The position numbers and the translations under genes are program-made. A DNA stretch of 64,000 nt from contig UCAU01000002.1 in assembly GCA_900470445.1 (NCBI GenBank), forward strand, positions 1 to 64,000, in the 5' to 3' direction. The notes beneath the pieces are model-generated. The model was not told the origin of the DNA, did not search any database, and saw only the letters and a program-made list of their open reading frames with translations. Below, in pieces: positions 44,944-54,878 of the stretch. Source of the DNA: Hyphomicrobiales bacterium (GTDB lineage Bacteria; Pseudomonadota; Alphaproteobacteria; Rhizobiales; Devosiaceae). How positions within the stretch are numbered: the stretch's first letter is position 1; each line of letters begins with the position of its first letter.

Positions 44944-45264
44944 ATGGCTACGATTGCAAATTTGACCCAGAAGTCCGACGGCTCGCTCGAAGGCACGCTT
45001 GCCACCCTCAATATCACCGCTCCGATCGCCATCGTACCGAATGACCGCAAGGCCAAGGACAACGAACCCGACTTCCTCATCATTTCGCGTAAGAATGGCT
45101 ACGAGGTGGGTGCCGGTTGGAACCGGATCAGTCAGAACACAGGCGCCGAATATATCTCGGTTTCGCTGAGTGCCCCCGAGTTCGGGACCATCTACGGCAA
45201 TATCGCCAACGCTCCTGGCGATGACAACACCAAGAAGGTCATCATCTGGAACCCGGTCAACTAA
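44944..45264 (+). CDS. DUF736 family protein
   Basis: 106 residues from ATG 44944, with GGAG 8 nt upstream. The family pattern is clear: MATIANLTQKSDGSLEGTLA, then LNITAPIAIVPNDRKAKDNE, PDFLIISRKNGYEVGAGWNR and EYISVSLSAPEFG. DUF736 proteins are found almost only on plasmids and integrative elements of Alphaproteobacteria, near tra and rep genes. The function is unknown. A strong hairpin follows the stop. Confidence 0.92.
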   Translation: MATIANLTQKSDGSLEGTLATLNITAPIAIVPNDRKAKDNEPDFLIISRKNGYEVGAGWNRISQNTGAEYISVSLSAPEFGTIYGNIANAPGDDNTKKVIIWNPVN

Positions 45265-45273
45265 GTTGACCAC

Positions 45274-45301
45274 GCTGATCCCGCAACAATGCGGGGTCAG
45301 C
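45274..45301 (+). terminator. Stem-loop terminator after the DUF736 gene
   Basis: GCTGATCCCGC and GCGGGGTCAGC pair over 11 bp (one G-U) around the loop AACAAT, 10 bases after the stop codon. There is no T-run. It is a likely transcription terminator or 3' stabilising hairpin. Confidence 0.65.
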
Positions 45302-45373
45302 CTTCAGAGCTGCAACTCTGAAAATCTGACCATACTGGTATGACGATTGATGATTGGTGCGCGGAGATGCGCC

Positions 45374-45574
45374 ATGAGAACGACGCTAGCTATCGATATC
45401 CTCATTACGGCAAAAGCGTTGGCCAGGCAGCAGGGGAAGAGTGTTGGGGAGGTAGTCTCCAAAATCGCCAGGCACGCGATGCGTCGTGCCGAGTTCGGCG
45501 GTGAACGCAATGGAATCCCACTCCTTTCGCCGCGACCGAATACGCCTCCGGTAACCCTTGAGATAGTCAATTAA
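45374..45574 (+). pseudogene. vapB: VapB-type antitoxin with premature stop and small deletion
   Basis: The frame reads MRTTLAIDILITAKALARQQ then GKSVGEVVSKIARHAMRRAE, NGIPLLSPRP and TLEIVN. VapB relatives have IDDDVL.AAK at the start, so two or three residues appear deleted within the DNA-binding strand. They also continue NQLRDEL; here TAA replaces the Gln codon, and CTGCGAGATGAGTTG still encodes LRDEL after the stop. Together with the broken toxin downstream this is a dead TA module, although a short protein could still be made. Confidence 0.65.
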
Positions 45575-45594
45575 CTGCGAGATGAGTTGCAGAG

Positions 45595-45782
45595 ACATTT
45601 CTGCCGGACGTCAATGTTCTTATTGCACTCATATATTCCGGCCATGTGACTCATGATGACGCACACCTACCTTGGTTTGGGACTACCGACCGAATGGGCA
45701 ATTGGCCACGTTCGATCGCAAATTGTCGGCTGCCGCTGTTAAAGGTGGGAAATCCGCGTTGCACCACATCACGGGCAAATAA
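45595..45782 (+). pseudogene. vapC: VapC-type PIN toxin, internally deleted
   Basis: The N-terminal part reads FLPDVNVLIALIYSGHVTHD then DAHLPWFGTT, the PIN-domain start with the first catalytic Asp. After about 35 residues the frame is lost. A second frame (45705-45782) gives the VapC C-terminus ATFDRKLSAAAVKGGKSALH ending HITGK. Roughly 70 central residues are missing and the start codon is damaged. The toxin is therefore dead, consistent with the antitoxin losing constraint. Confidence 0.65.
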
Positions 45783-45808
45783 CCACCCTGAGCAATCCTG
45801 TCTCGAGT

Positions 45809-46054
45809 TCAGGATGCCGTCTGGTATCCTCGTCGCCGTTTGCTACGTTCGAGGCGGGCCTTAGCCCGATGTGCCGTCTCAATATCGTCACACAGGACGA
45901 TCTTGTGCTGACCTCGAGTGCCAATGCGGCCCCATTCCCGAATGAGAGAGCTTCCGCCGAACAGATTTGGCTGAATGGACAGGACATAGAACCGCGCCAT
46001 GTTTTGGCTTGGATCGACACGGCTTAGGTAAGTCTCAGCGGGCTCTTGGCTCAT
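45809..46054 (-). CDS. WGR domain protein
   Basis: 81 residues consisting of one WGR domain: TYLSRVDPSQNMARFYVLSI, PNLFGGSSLIREWGRIGTRG (the W-G-R signature) and a basic C-terminus RAKARLERSKRRRGYQ. WGR domains are nucleic-acid binding modules, known from PARPs and from small stand-alone proteins common on rhizobial plasmids and islands. AAGG lies just before the ATG. It sits between the dead VapBC pair and traG, as part of the mobile region. Confidence 0.85.
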   Translation of the reverse strand: MSQEPAETYLSRVDPSQNMARFYVLSIQPNLFGGSSLIREWGRIGTRGQHKIVLCDDIETAHRAKARLERSKRRRGYQTAS

Positions 46055-46286
46055 GACCTTGAGTCTCTTTGAACGGAAGAATCCTGTCCAATCAGAGTTT
46101 TGAATCGTTAGGGGGCCATCGATTCATTTTGGTGATGACCAAGGTCGTCCGTTTTCCGGCCTACGGGGCCGCAGCAGCTCCTCCGAGGGCGCGCAGCATG
46201 GCGTAGGCCGGAACGCGCTCTCCATATAGCGCCGAAGAGACGGCCGGAGCCTTGTGGGAAACGGGCACTGCGGAGCGGTGCAAAAC

Positions 46287-48203
46287 CTACCTGCGAGCCT
46301 CAAACCTGTTTTGCCCAACGCTGTCTCTCATATCTGCGCGGCGGAACCAGATAGCGCGCCCGCATCGCAGCGGCGGGTTGCCGGCTGTGAATACGATCTG
46401 TTCATCCGCGCGCATGCGGAGCACCTCGTGGGGCAAGATCAGGGCCCGGCGCGTTAGTTGCTTGGATCGAGTCCGTGACGAGCCGGACATTTGTGCACTC
46501 TGGCTCAACTGATCGACCTCCACTGTAGTTTCGCCGCAGCGCCTGGAAATGTAGTCGGCTGTTTCGGGATCATTGACCGCGGCAAAGGAAATCCAAGAGG
46601 CGCTTTCGAACCATTTGCTGGCCGCGTCCCGCCCGCCATAGGCCTCACGCATCTGCCCAATCGACTGGAACAGCAATAGGAGTGTGATGCCGTATTTGCG
46701 GCCGGCGTCGCGTGCCGTTTCAAGAATGCGCAGATAGCCAAGTCGCGCGACTTCATCGAGCAGGAACAGGGTCCGCCCCCGCACGGGGCCATGGCGATTG
46801 TAGAGAGCATTCATCAATGCGCCAATGATAACGCGGGCCAGACCGGGATGGGTTTCGAGCGTTTTGAGGTCAAGGTTGACAAAGATGTCGATGTTTCCAT
46901 CGGCCAACTCGTCCGTGGTGAAGCTGTCCCCTGACACCAGAGCGGCATAATTGGGGTAGGATAGCCAATGGGTTTCCTTTACCGCATTGGCATAGACGCC
47001 GGAGAAGGTTTCGGGCGTCATGGCAATAAAGGGCGCCACGTTCTCCTTCACAAACTCGGATGCCGACCTGTCGTAGATGGCTTGCAACCGCTCGCGCAAT
47101 TTTGGCTCCGGCTCCGCCAGATTGGCGCGAACCTGGCGCAAATGCTGGTCTGATTTTTGAGTATGGCCGGACAGACATACATCGGCCAGCAGCGCAGTCA
47201 CCAATTGCAGCGCCGAAGCGCGAAAGAAGTCGTCGCGGGCAGAACCCTGGCGCGGATTGTCGGTAACGATCCAGGCGGCGATTGCGACGATGTCCTCTTC
47301 CTTAGTGCCACCAAACTGGCCTACCCAGTCCAGCACGTTGAACCCAATTTCAGGCGACTTTGAATCGATCATGAAAAGGCTGCGGCCGGCTGCCTGTCTG
47401 TGATCAGACACCATCGGTCCAACTTCATTGGACGGATCGAGCACGACAAGGCTACCTCTCCATTTCAGCGCCGTGGGCACCGTGACCGACGTGGTTTTGA
47501 AGCCGCCGGAACCCGCAAAGACGATACCGTGCGAGGAGCCGAACGACCCATCAAAACAGAGCAGGGGGGTTGCACCGCCCTTGCCCCAGCTCCGCTTGTC
47601 ATCGGTGCGAAATGCACGCTCGGCAATGCTGTCTTGGTCGACACGGTAGCGCTCGCCAATGACGATGCCACCAGTACACGGAAACAGCCGAGCCGCTTGG
47701 CCGGTGCGCATCCAGGAGGCTTCGCCATATATCGCACGTCTACCCTGGACGCGCCTCGGCGTAGCTGCTGCGAATGCAGCATTCCCGCGGAGCGCGACCC
47801 GCATCGCAAATATGCCGCACAATGCTGAGGTCATGCCGCCGAGCAGGGTCGCAGGATCGGTAAAGTCCAGGACGCCCCGGCCCGGAGCAATCTGATGGGC
47901 AAATGACAACAATCTCGAGGACTCCCGCCACACCGCTATTGCTGTAACGATCATTGCGCCGATGACGGCGCCATATGCCGCGCTGCGGATCGCTATCGCG
48001 CCCTTGGCGGCAAACAGAAAAGCCACGCCAATGATGCCTCCGGCCATGTAGGGCAGGGCAATGCCAATTCGACCCAACATTATTGTGGCAGCCGCCGATG
48101 GGCCGAAGGTAGATAGCCCCGTTTCAATGCCGCTTAGCCCGAGACAAGTGCCCACCATCAAGGCGATGGGCGCGACCATCAGCAGCAGTCTATTCGGGGT
48201 CAT
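46287..48203 (-). CDS. traG: Type IV coupling protein TraG (Ti-type, VirD4 family)
   Basis: 638 residues from ATG 48203. The membrane-bound ATPase links the relaxosome to the mating channel. Four or so N-terminal hydrophobic segments (to about 150) are followed by the VirD4/TraG domain. Walker A is [15 protein letters not shown] (P-loop with GFKTTS), Walker [12 protein letters not shown], and the motif [15 protein letters not shown] region ([17 protein letters not shown]) is present. Its start overlaps traD by 14 nt and the order traC-traD-traG is that of Ti plasmids. It looks intact. No trb channel genes are in the window. Confidence 0.93.
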   Translation of the reverse strand: MTPNRLLLMVAPIALMVGTCLGLSGIETGLSTFGPSAAATIMLGRIGIALPYMAGGIIGVAFLFAAKGAIAIRSAAYGAVIGAMIVTAIAVWRESSRLLSFAHQIAPGRGVLDFTDPATLLGGMTSALCGIFAMRVALRGNAAFAAATPRRVQGRRAIYGEASWMRTGQAARLFPCTGGIVIGERYRVDQDSIAERAFRTDDKRSWGKGGATPLLCFDGSFGSSHGIVFAGSGGFKTTSVTVPTALKWRGSLVVLDPSNEVGPMVSDHRQAAGRSLFMIDSKSPEIGFNVLDWVGQFGGTKEEDIVAIAAWIVTDNPRQGSARDDFFRASALQLVTALLADVCLSGHTQKSDQHLRQVRANLAEPEPKLRERLQAIYDRSASEFVKENVAPFIAMTPETFSGVYANAVKETHWLSYPNYAALVSGDSFTTDELADGNIDIFVNLDLKTLETHPGLARVIIGALMNALYNRHGPVRGRTLFLLDEVARLGYLRILETARDAGRKYGITLLLLFQSIGQMREAYGGRDAASKWFESASWISFAAVNDPETADYISRRCGETTVEVDQLSQSAQMSGSSRTRSKQLTRRALILPHEVLRMRADEQIVFTAGNPPLRCGRAIWFRRADMRDSVGQNRFEARR

Positions 48204-48405
48204 TGCCGAAGGCTTGTGTGCCGAGGGCCAGCAGGCGCTCCCGCTCCGACGGAATATTCTTGATCCGGTCGCCCCCATCAATAAGCAGCCCGAGCAGCAG
48301 GGCCCGTTTCTCGTAGCGCAGACCCGCCTTGGCGATTAGGCCGCCAAGTTGGATCTTTTCGCGCGTGTCTTTCCTTCTGTCGGCAGTTTGGCTGGCCTTT
48401 TGCAT
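48190..48405 (-). CDS. traD: Conjugal transfer protein TraD (Ti-type)
   Basis: 71 residues from ATG 48405; a GTG at 48420 overlapping the traC stop is an alternative start. The conserved core [20 protein letters not shown] followed by [10 protein letters not shown] identifies the small Ti-type TraD (unrelated to F-plasmid TraD). Ti-type TraD is a small accessory protein of the DNA-processing module whose precise role is unsettled. It is placed between traC and traG as in agrobacterial plasmids. Confidence 0.85.
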   Translation of the reverse strand: MQKASQTADRRKDTREKIQLGGLIAKAGLRYEKRALLLGLLIDGGDRIKNIPSERERLLALGTQAFGNDPE

Positions 48406-48415
48406 GCGCTTAAAC

Positions 48416-48661
48416 CTAACCACTAGACCTCGTAGGCGCCCGACCCTCGATCGTCGCCATTTTGTCGGCCTTACTCTTGCGAAACGTGGTCGCCAGGTCG
48501 CCGAACGCCGCCAAAAGGCCGGCATCGTCGATATCGATGTCGCCCAGTCCTGCTTTCAAGGCGAGCCGCCCGATGCGTTCGGCTTCCTTGGTTTCGGCAG
48601 CCTTGAGCTGGTCCTGGAGCCTGGTGATTTCTTCCCGGATCTTTGAAGATGGCTTCTTCAT
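48416..48661 (-). CDS. traC: Conjugal transfer protein TraC (Ti-type)
   Basis: 81 residues from ATG 48661: [20 protein letters not shown], a coiled-coil, then [19 protein letters not shown] and a basic tail. This matches small Ti-type TraC proteins, which help relaxosome assembly at oriT. An open frame extends upstream to 48919 across oriT but has no support. It is the first gene of traCDG and is divergent from traA across the origin of transfer. Confidence 0.85.
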   Translation of the reverse strand: MKKPSSKIREEITRLQDQLKAAETKEAERIGRLALKAGLGDIDIDDAGLLAAFGDLATTFRKSKADKMATIEGRAPTRSSG

Positions 48662-48797
48662 TGCAGCTGTCTTTCTCGTCGCATGGCTGTTTGCGATGGA
48701 CAAAAACACCTGGTTACGCGTAGCGCATCCCACCAAATCTGGTAGGTCGGCAGCGCCGACGCTTCTTGAGATTATCCCGCCGTTCCGAAGGAATGGT

Positions 48798-48831
48798 CCA
48801 AGGGCGCAGTAATACGTCGCAAGGGCGACGT
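48798..48831. other. oriT: Origin of transfer (oriT), Ti/MOBQ-like
   Basis: Between divergent traC and traA the plus strand has CCAAGGGCGCAGTAATA directly followed by a perfect inverted repeat ACGTCGC-AAGG-GCGACGT. From memory, pTi-type oriT has CCAAGGGCGCA-ATTATACGTCGC, with nicking at the end of GGGCGCA. The position (traC-oriT-traA) and sequence therefore both fit. The likely nic site is around 48808-48809. Exact cleavage is inferred, not shown. Confidence 0.8.
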
Positions 48832-48904
48832 TCCCTTTGCGGCCCGACCTGCTTGGCCATCCCGACGAACACTGCCGCTTGTTCTTTGTCGGGATCAGTT
48901 CGCC

Positions 48905-51900
48905 GTGGCTATTACCCATTTCACGCCCCAGCTCATTGGGCGCGGCTCAGGCCGTAGCGCTGTATTGGCTGCCGCATACCGCCATTGCGCTCGAATGGAG
49001 TATGGCGCCGAGGCGCGGATCGTGGACTATTCCAACAAAGGTGGCATGATCCACGAGGAGTTTATGTTGCCACCCAACGCGCCGGCCTGGATACGCGACC
49101 TGGTGGCAGATCGGTCGGTGGCAGGTGCGGCTGAGGTGTTCTGGAACAAGGTGGAAGCGTTCGAAAAACGCCAGGACGCCCAGTTCGCCAAGGAGTTCAT
49201 TGTCGCGCTGCCGGTCGAGCTCACGGTTGTTCAGAATATTGCCCTAGTGCGGCAGTTCGTGCTTGAGCACGTGTCGGCACGTGGACAGGTGGCCGACTGG
49301 GTCTATCATGATGAGCCGGGCAATCCACATGTGCATTTGATGACGAGTTTGCGCCCACTCAGCGAGAGTGGATTTGGACCAAAGAAAGTCGCCCTGATCG
49401 CTGATGGTGGCGAGGTGGCGCGCAACAAAGCTGGCAAAATTATCTACAAGCTATGGTCGGGTGAGAAGGCGGAGTTCCTGGCGCAACGGCAGGGCTGGCT
49501 GGACCTGCAGAACCAACACCTGGCATTGGCGGGTCTCGATATTCGGGTCGACGGGCGTTCCTACGCCACGCGGGAGATTGCGCTGGTACCCACCAGCCAT
49601 ATCGGCGTTGCGGCCAAAGCTATGCAACGAAAAGCCGATGGAACGGGCCGCCTGGCGGAGTTGGAGCGGCTAACGCTGTTCGAGGCCCAACGAGAAGAGA
49701 ATGCGCGACGGATACAGCAGCGGCCAGAGATCGTGCTTGAGCTGATTACGTCCGAGAAGAGTGTGTTTGACGAGCGCGACGTCGCCAAGTTGTTGCACCG
49801 CTATGTAGATGACCCCGAAACCTTCCAGCACCTGATGGCGCGAGTCTTGCAGAGCCCGAGCGCGCTGCGGCTAGAGCGAGAAACCATCGACTTCGCAACT
49901 GGCGAGGCCATTCGCGCCAAATTCACTACCCGCGAGCTGATCCGTATTGAGGCGGGAATGGCCGATGGCGCGATGAAACTCGCTAGAGCCACCGGCTTTG
50001 GCGTTCGCGCGGATGTGCTGGCGGGCATATTCAAGCGCCATGCGCACCTCTCGCTCGAGCAACGCGTGGCCATCGAGCACGTCGTTTCCCGGGGGCGGGT
50101 AGCGGCCGTGGTGGGCCGCGCCGGCGCCGGCAAGACGACCATGATGAAAGCGGCGCATGAGGTCTGGGAGAGCGCTGGTTACCGCGTCGTCGGCGGAGCT
50201 CTGGCCGGCAAGGCGGCCGAAGGCCTTGAAAAGGAAGCCGGCATCACATCGAGGACCCTGTCATCCTGGGAGATCCGCTGGAAACAGGGGAGGGATCTGC
50301 TCGACGCCAAGACAGTGCTCGTACTGGACGAAGCCGGCATGGTTGCCTCCCGTCAGATGGCAACATTCGTCGAGGCCGTCTCACGGGCGGGCGCCAAACT
50401 TGTTCTTGTGGGCGATCCCGAGCAGTTGCAGCCGATCGAAGCGGGCGCCGCCTTTCGTGCCATTGCCGATCGCATCGGTTATGCCGAACTGGAAACCATC
50501 TATCGCCAAAAAGATCGTTGGATGCGGCTGGCGTCCCTAGACCTGGCGCAGGGTAGGGTCGAGCGGGCACTGTCGGCCTATGCCGGTAAGAACAAGGTGT
50601 TCGGCTCCGAACTCAAAGCCCAGGCCATTGCACATCTGATCGAGGACTGGAATCGCGACTATGACCCCCAAAGATCCATTCTGATCCTGGCGCATCTGCG
50701 CCGCGACGTTCGAATGCTGAATGAGCTGGCGAGAGCCAAGCTTGTTGAGCGTGGTCTGATCGCGCCGGGCGAGCCATTCCGGACCGAAGATGGACAGCGT
50801 CGCTTTGCGGGTGGCGACCAGATCGTATTTCTCAAAAATGACAGTGGGCTGGCTGTCAAAAACGGCATGATCGGCAAAGTAATCGAAGCGCAGGCCGGGC
50901 GCCTCGTGGTCGAGGTTGGCTCCGGAACGGACACCAAATACGTGGCCGTAGAGCAGCGCTTTTACCGCAATCTCGATCACGGCTATGCCACAACGATCCA
51001 TAAGTCGCAGGGTGCCACTGTGGACCAGGTCAAGGTCTTGGCGACGCTCTCACTGGATCGGCACCTGACCTATGTGGCGATGACCCGGCATCGCAACGAT
51101 CTCGCGCTCTATTATGGCCACCGATCGTTCGGGTTGGCCGGCGGGCTAATCCCGATTCTGTCCAAACATAATGCCAGGCAGACCACGCTCGATTATGAGC
51201 GCGGCACGCTCTATCGGCAGGCACTGCGTTTTGCCGAAAATCGAGGTCTGCATCTTGTTCGGGTAGCCCGCACGCTTGTGCATGATCGGCTCGAATGGGC
51301 ACTGCAGCAGAAGCAGCGCCTCGCCGATCTCGGCCAGAAGCTGTGGGCGCTCGGTGCCCGGCTTACCCTTATAAGGGATCAGTCAGTAGCCAATGGCCAC
51401 GGCATTGAAGAGGCAGCCCCCATGGTCGGAGGCGTCAGGGTGTTCCCCAGCTCGCTAAGCGACGCCGTGGAAGAAAAGCTGCTGGCGGATCCCGTCCTAA
51501 GCAAACTATGGAAGGACGTCTCCAGCCGCTTCGGCCAGGTATTCGCTGATCCTCAATCTGCGTTCCGGTCCGTGAATTTCGATGCGGTGCTGAAAGACAA
51601 GGACACAGCCGCCGAAACGCTCGAACGTCTTGAGCGCGAACCTCAATCCTTTGGGCCATTGCGGGGTCGGATCGGATTATTGGCCGGCAAGGCCGACAGA
51701 GACGCTCGCCGACTGGCCGAGCGTAATGTGTCGGCGTTGAAGCTGGACGTTGAGCGCTATCTGCGGTCGCGGGAAGTGAGGGCCCAAAAGCTTGAGGTCG
51801 AGGAAACAAGGCTCCGGCAGCGCGCCGCGATCGACATCCCCCCTCTTTCGCCGACGGCCCATCTGGTTCTGGGCAAGGTTCTCGACGCGATAGAGCGCAA

Positions 51901-52213
51901 TGATCTGCCAGCGGCACTCGGCTTTGTACTGACCGACCGCATGGTCAAGGCCGAGATTGACGGGTTCAACAAAGCCATTGCCGAACGCTTCGGGGACCGC
52001 GCTTTGTTGGCAAATTCGGCCCGTGAACCGAACGGTCCGGCATTCGAGAAGGCGGCCCAAGGACTCAAGCCGGCGGAACGCGAGAAGTTAGCCTTGGCCT
52101 GGTCCACGATGCGAGCGGCCCAGCAGCTTGTGGCCCATCGGCGCTCGGTAGAGGCGATCAAGCAAAGCGAGGTCACGCGTTTGTCGCAGCGCCAGCACCC
52201 GGTGCTCAAATGA
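48905..52213 (+). CDS. traA: Relaxase-helicase TraA (Ti-type, MOBQ)
   Basis: 1102 residues from GTG 48905 ([20 protein letters not shown]). The N-terminal relaxase domain (1-250) carries the motif [13 protein letters not shown] with the metal-binding histidines. The helicase domain (about 380-760) has Walker [12 protein letters not shown], Walker [16 protein letters not shown], motif [18 protein letters not shown] and motif [13 protein letters not shown]. The C-terminal ~300 residues are family-specific. It nicks oriT, stays covalently attached via tyrosine, and unwinds the strand for transfer. All motifs are present, so it is probably functional. Confidence 0.95.
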   Translation: MAITHFTPQLIGRGSGRSAVLAAAYRHCARMEYGAEARIVDYSNKGGMIHEEFMLPPNAPAWIRDLVADRSVAGAAEVFWNKVEAFEKRQDAQFAKEFIVALPVELTVVQNIALVRQFVLEHVSARGQVADWVYHDEPGNPHVHLMTSLRPLSESGFGPKKVALIADGGEVARNKAGKIIYKLWSGEKAEFLAQRQGWLDLQNQHLALAGLDIRVDGRSYATREIALVPTSHIGVAAKAMQRKADGTGRLAELERLTLFEAQREENARRIQQRPEIVLELITSEKSVFDERDVAKLLHRYVDDPETFQHLMARVLQSPSALRLERETIDFATGEAIRAKFTTRELIRIEAGMADGAMKLARATGFGVRADVLAGIFKRHAHLSLEQRVAIEHVVSRGRVAAVVGRAGAGKTTMMKAAHEVWESAGYRVVGGALAGKAAEGLEKEAGITSRTLSSWEIRWKQGRDLLDAKTVLVLDEAGMVASRQMATFVEAVSRAGAKLVLVGDPEQLQPIEAGAAFRAIADRIGYAELETIYRQKDRWMRLASLDLAQGRVERALSAYAGKNKVFGSELKAQAIAHLIEDWNRDYDPQRSILILAHLRRDVRMLNELARAKLVERGLIAPGEPFRTEDGQRRFAGGDQIVFLKNDSGLAVKNGMIGKVIEAQAGRLVVEVGSGTDTKYVAVEQRFYRNLDHGYATTIHKSQGATVDQVKVLATLSLDRHLTYVAMTRHRNDLALYYGHRSFGLAGGLIPILSKHNARQTTLDYERGTLYRQALRFAENRGLHLVRVARTLVHDRLEWALQQKQRLADLGQKLWALGARLTLIRDQSVANGHGIEEAAPMVGGVRVFPSSLSDAVEEKLLADPVLSKLWKDVSSRFGQVFADPQSAFRSVNFDAVLKDKDTAAETLERLEREPQSFGPLRGRIGLLAGKADRDARRLAERNVSALKLDVERYLRSREVRAQKLEVEETRLRQRAAIDIPPLSPTAHLVLGKVLDAIERNDLPAALGFVLTDRMVKAEIDGFNKAIAERFGDRALLANSAREPNGPAFEKAAQGLKPAEREKLALAWSTMRAAQQLVAHRRSVEAIKQSEVTRLSQRQHPVLK

Positions 52214-52743
52214 GATCGCGTCGTCGGGCAGGGGGACTTGTTATTGCTAGTTTTGGTATCATCGGGATGCTTTTCGGCGCTGGCCATTGGGGTGGTCTGC
52301 GGATCAATCTGACGCCCAGTTACCCGCTTGGCCTATGGCGTATTGAACCACTCGGCCGGACCGTGGCTGTGGGTGACCTCGTGTTCATTTGCCCGCCCGA
52401 CACAGCGCCATTCGTGCCGGCCCTCGAGCGGGGCTATATCCGTCCCGGCATTTGCCCCCGCGGCATCGGGCCGTTGATCAAGACCATCATGGCCGTCGGC
52501 GGGCAGCAGGTCGATATTGCTGGGTCGGTGACGATCGATGGTTGGCCCCTGGCCCATTCTAGGGTCCGCGGCCTCGACCCAGAGGGCAGGGCGCTGCCGG
52601 ACTTCGCCGGCGGCATCGTGCCGGCGGGGTGGCTTTATCTCCATTCCAATTTTGCTGGCTCATTCGACTCCCGGTATTTTGGGTTCGTACCGGCGAGTGG
52701 TCTGCTCGGACTGGCACGACCGGTGTTCACTTATGGCCCGTGA
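52210..52743 (+). CDS. traF: Conjugative transfer signal peptidase TraF
   Basis: 177 residues overlapping the traA stop by 4 nt (ATGA). One N-terminal membrane helix is followed by an S26-type peptidase domain: catalytic Ser37 in [11 protein letters not shown] and general base Lys91 in [12 protein letters not shown]. Conserved box E-like DSRYFGFVP appears near the end. In Ti and RP4 systems TraF matures (cyclises) the pilin TrbC. The dyad is intact even though no trbC is visible here. Confidence 0.93.
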   Translation: MRSRRRAGGLVIASFGIIGMLFGAGHWGGLRINLTPSYPLGLWRIEPLGRTVAVGDLVFICPPDTAPFVPALERGYIRPGICPRGIGPLIKTIMAVGGQQVDIAGSVTIDGWPLAHSRVRGLDPEGRALPDFAGGIVPAGWLYLHSNFAGSFDSRYFGFVPASGLLGLARPVFTYGP

Positions 52744-53899
52744 TCGCATGCGCGGGCTCAGTATCATTGCCGCAGCTGCGATCGTCGGAGTGATCGGCTG
52801 GAGTGGCAATGTGCTGGCTTTGCCCCTGGTGACGGTGTTTCCGGCGCTGTGGGGGTTCGCACCATCAAGGGCCGCCGCCGGGATGGTCGCCGCAGCATAT
52901 TTTCTTGCGGCCTCGCGTGGTCTGCCGCAGAGCGTGATGAATTTCTATGGTTCCGACGCGCTGCCGGCGATCGGACTATGGGCCGGTGCATCGCTCGGTT
53001 TCGTGCTGGTTCACACATTGCTCTGGACCTCGCGACCAGGCTGGGGCAGGGCGCTGCGCTACGGTGTGGCAGCTGTTGCCATGAGCGTGCCGCCCTTTGG
53101 AATTGTTGGTTGGGCTCTGCCGATCACGGCGGCCGGCATATTGTTTCCGGCGTGGAGCTGGCTGGGACTCTGTGCTGCTGCGATCGGCCTGCTTGCTATG
53201 ACGACAAGGCTCTGGCCTATCGTCATCCTGAGTTTTGGCGGCCTATGGATTTGGTCCGCCGCAACGTGGACACAACCAGGAGCGCCTGACGGATGGACGG
53301 GACTCGATACGCAGTTTCGCGGGGCCAACGGTCAGTTTGCCGGCTATGCGCAGCAGCGTGACACCATTGATCTGGTGAAGGCCGCGGCGACCAATGGCGC
53401 GAGGGTCGTCGTCTTACCCGAAAGCGCTGTCGGCATTTGGACACCTACGGTCGAGCGACTCTGGCGTGAATCCTTGGAAGGCACTGACATAATTTCGATT
53501 GCCGGCGCCGTTGTCATCGATCCTGCTGGCTACGACAATGTAATGCTCAGTATTACGGGAAAAGAGGTTCGTATTCTCTATCGCCAGAGGATGCCCGTGC
53601 CGGTGTCAATGTGGCAGCCGTGGTCGAGCTGGACAGGCAAGGGCAGCGGCGCGCGAGCAGATTTCTTCGCCAATCCTGTCGTCGAGTACGATGGGTGGCG
53701 CATCGCGTCATTGATCTGCTACGAGCAATTGATTGTTTGGCCCGTGCTGCAGTCAATGGCTCATTCGCCGGACATTATCGTCGCTATCGGCAATGGCTGG
53801 TGGGCCGAAAATACGTCTATCGTTCCTGTCCAAAAGGCGAGTAGTGAAGCTTGGGCAAAACTGTTCGGTTTGCCGATCATATTCGCATCCAACACCTAA
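52733..53899 (+). CDS. traB: Conjugal transfer protein TraB (Ti-type)
   Basis: 388 residues from ATG 52733, overlapping the traF end by 11 nt. The N-terminal half has about seven membrane segments. The C-terminal half is nitrilase-like, with [11 protein letters not shown] (catalytic Glu) and [14 protein letters not shown] (catalytic Cys), resembling apolipoprotein N-acyltransferase. Ti-type TraB raises conjugation efficiency; its reaction is not settled. The length matches the family, so it ends naturally. traH, which often follows, is absent. Confidence 0.9.
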   Translation: MARDRMRGLSIIAAAAIVGVIGWSGNVLALPLVTVFPALWGFAPSRAAAGMVAAAYFLAASRGLPQSVMNFYGSDALPAIGLWAGASLGFVLVHTLLWTSRPGWGRALRYGVAAVAMSVPPFGIVGWALPITAAGILFPAWSWLGLCAAAIGLLAMTTRLWPIVILSFGGLWIWSAATWTQPGAPDGWTGLDTQFRGANGQFAGYAQQRDTIDLVKAAATNGARVVVLPESAVGIWTPTVERLWRESLEGTDIISIAGAVVIDPAGYDNVMLSITGKEVRILYRQRMPVPVSMWQPWSSWTGKGSGARADFFANPVVEYDGWRIASLICYEQLIVWPVLQSMAHSPDIIVAIGNGWWAENTSIVPVQKASSEAWAKLFGLPIIFASNT

Positions 53900-53961
53900 A
53901 GCGCATCCTGCGGCTCGTCGTGACTGGCTCGTTGAGCACCAAGACCAATCTGACATGGCGG

Positions 53962-54720
53962 CTAGAGCCCTAGTGCCTTAAGGGACTCGATCGAACGGTT
54001 TGCGAAACGCTGCCAATCACCGGGATTGTCGTGTTCAGTTACTATGTGATCGGCCTTGGTCTGGCGGAACAGCGGCACAAGGGCCGCCCAGTCGATAATG
54101 CCGTCCCCGGTTGCGGTCCAACCATCGTCTACCGTGGTGCCCTTGGGCGCCGTGTCCTTGGTCTGGATGGCGATGATGCGATCGGCATATCGTTTCAGCT
54201 CTGAGGCCGGATCGGCGCCCGCGCGGGTTATCCAGCCGCAATCGATCTCGAACCAGACGTCCGGCCCGCCGGCCTCAAAAATGTGGTCAATGGGCCTTGT
54301 GCCGTCGGGCAGGGGTGCATATTCGAAATCGTGGTTGTGCCAGGCCACCTTGAGCCCGTGCGAGGCCGCTTCTTCCGCGCCGCGTCCCAGTTTTTCGCCT
54401 AGGGCTTTCCAGTAGTCAGGCGTCGGCTGGCGGTCTTCGGCGGTGACGAAGGGTGGGATCATCACAGTGGCGCCCAGCGTCAGCGCGATATCGATGAAAC
54501 GGTCGGGCTCCTCGACCAGTCCCGCCAGCGGCATGTGAAAACCGAGGCACTTCAGCCCCGCATCATCGAGCTGCCGGCGGAACAGCTTGGGGTCCGCTTC
54601 GTAAGCGGGCAACCACGGCTCGATGGCGTCGTAGCCCATGGATTTGAGAATGGGGAGCTGGGCCGCGAGTGGCGAAAAATTGCGGGAGGAATAGAGCTGG
54701 TAGGCGATGGGGTAGGGCAT
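53962..54720 (-). CDS. Sugar phosphate isomerase/epimerase-like TIM-barrel protein
   Basis: 252 residues of the xylose-isomerase-like (AP endonuclease 2) TIM barrel: YQLYSSRNFSPLAAQLPILK, GYDAIEPWLPAY, LKVAWHNHDFEY (metal-binding His and Asp), VWFEIDCGWITRAG and HIVTEHDNPGDWQRFANRSI (Glu/His). Such enzymes isomerise or epimerise sugars or inositol derivatives using a divalent metal. It is the last gene of a run that includes a VOC protein and a sugar ABC transporter, so a role in catabolism of the imported sugar is inferred. Confidence 0.87.
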   Translation of the reverse strand: MPYPIAYQLYSSRNFSPLAAQLPILKSMGYDAIEPWLPAYEADPKLFRRQLDDAGLKCLGFHMPLAGLVEEPDRFIDIALTLGATVMIPPFVTAEDRQPTPDYWKALGEKLGRGAEEAASHGLKVAWHNHDFEYAPLPDGTRPIDHIFEAGGPDVWFEIDCGWITRAGADPASELKRYADRIIAIQTKDTAPKGTTVDDGWTATGDGIIDWAALVPLFRQTKADHIVTEHDNPGDWQRFANRSIESLKALGL

Positions 54721-54763
54721 GTGGGGCCTGAGTTTGTTGGCTCGATGTAGTCACGACACCGGC

Positions 54764-54843
54764 TTTCTCTCGGGTTGACCCGAGGGCCGCTACCAGCACG
54801 GCGCGGGTCGAGAGAGACTCTCGGGTCAAGCCCGAGGGAAAGC
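54764..54843. repeat. REP-like pair of palindromes in inverted orientation
   Basis: Two hairpins lie between the isomerase and VOC genes: CTCGGGT-TG-ACCCGAG (54769-54784, perfect 7-bp stem) and CTCGGG-TCAAG-CCCGAG (54820-54836). The whole units, including a flanking CTTTC, are near-identical in inverted orientation. GGGTCAAGCCCGAGG-type palindromes are common intergenic repeats in rhizobia (from memory). They may terminate or stabilise the operon transcript at this gene boundary. Confidence 0.7.
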
Positions 54844-54878
54844 GAGTGTGTGGGATAGCTGGTACCTAATGGACGGCC

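Larger units (their letters stand above)
44944..53899. mobile_element. Conjugative/mobilisable element DNA-transfer region
   Basis: A contiguous block: DUF736, dead vapBC, WGR, traG-traD-traC, oriT, traA-traF-traB. Gene order from traG to traB equals that of agrobacterial Ti plasmids. No integrase, trb, rep or partition gene occurs in the window and clear chromosomal genes flank both sides. It is therefore an integrated element or a piece of one; outer borders were not identified. Confidence 0.75.
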
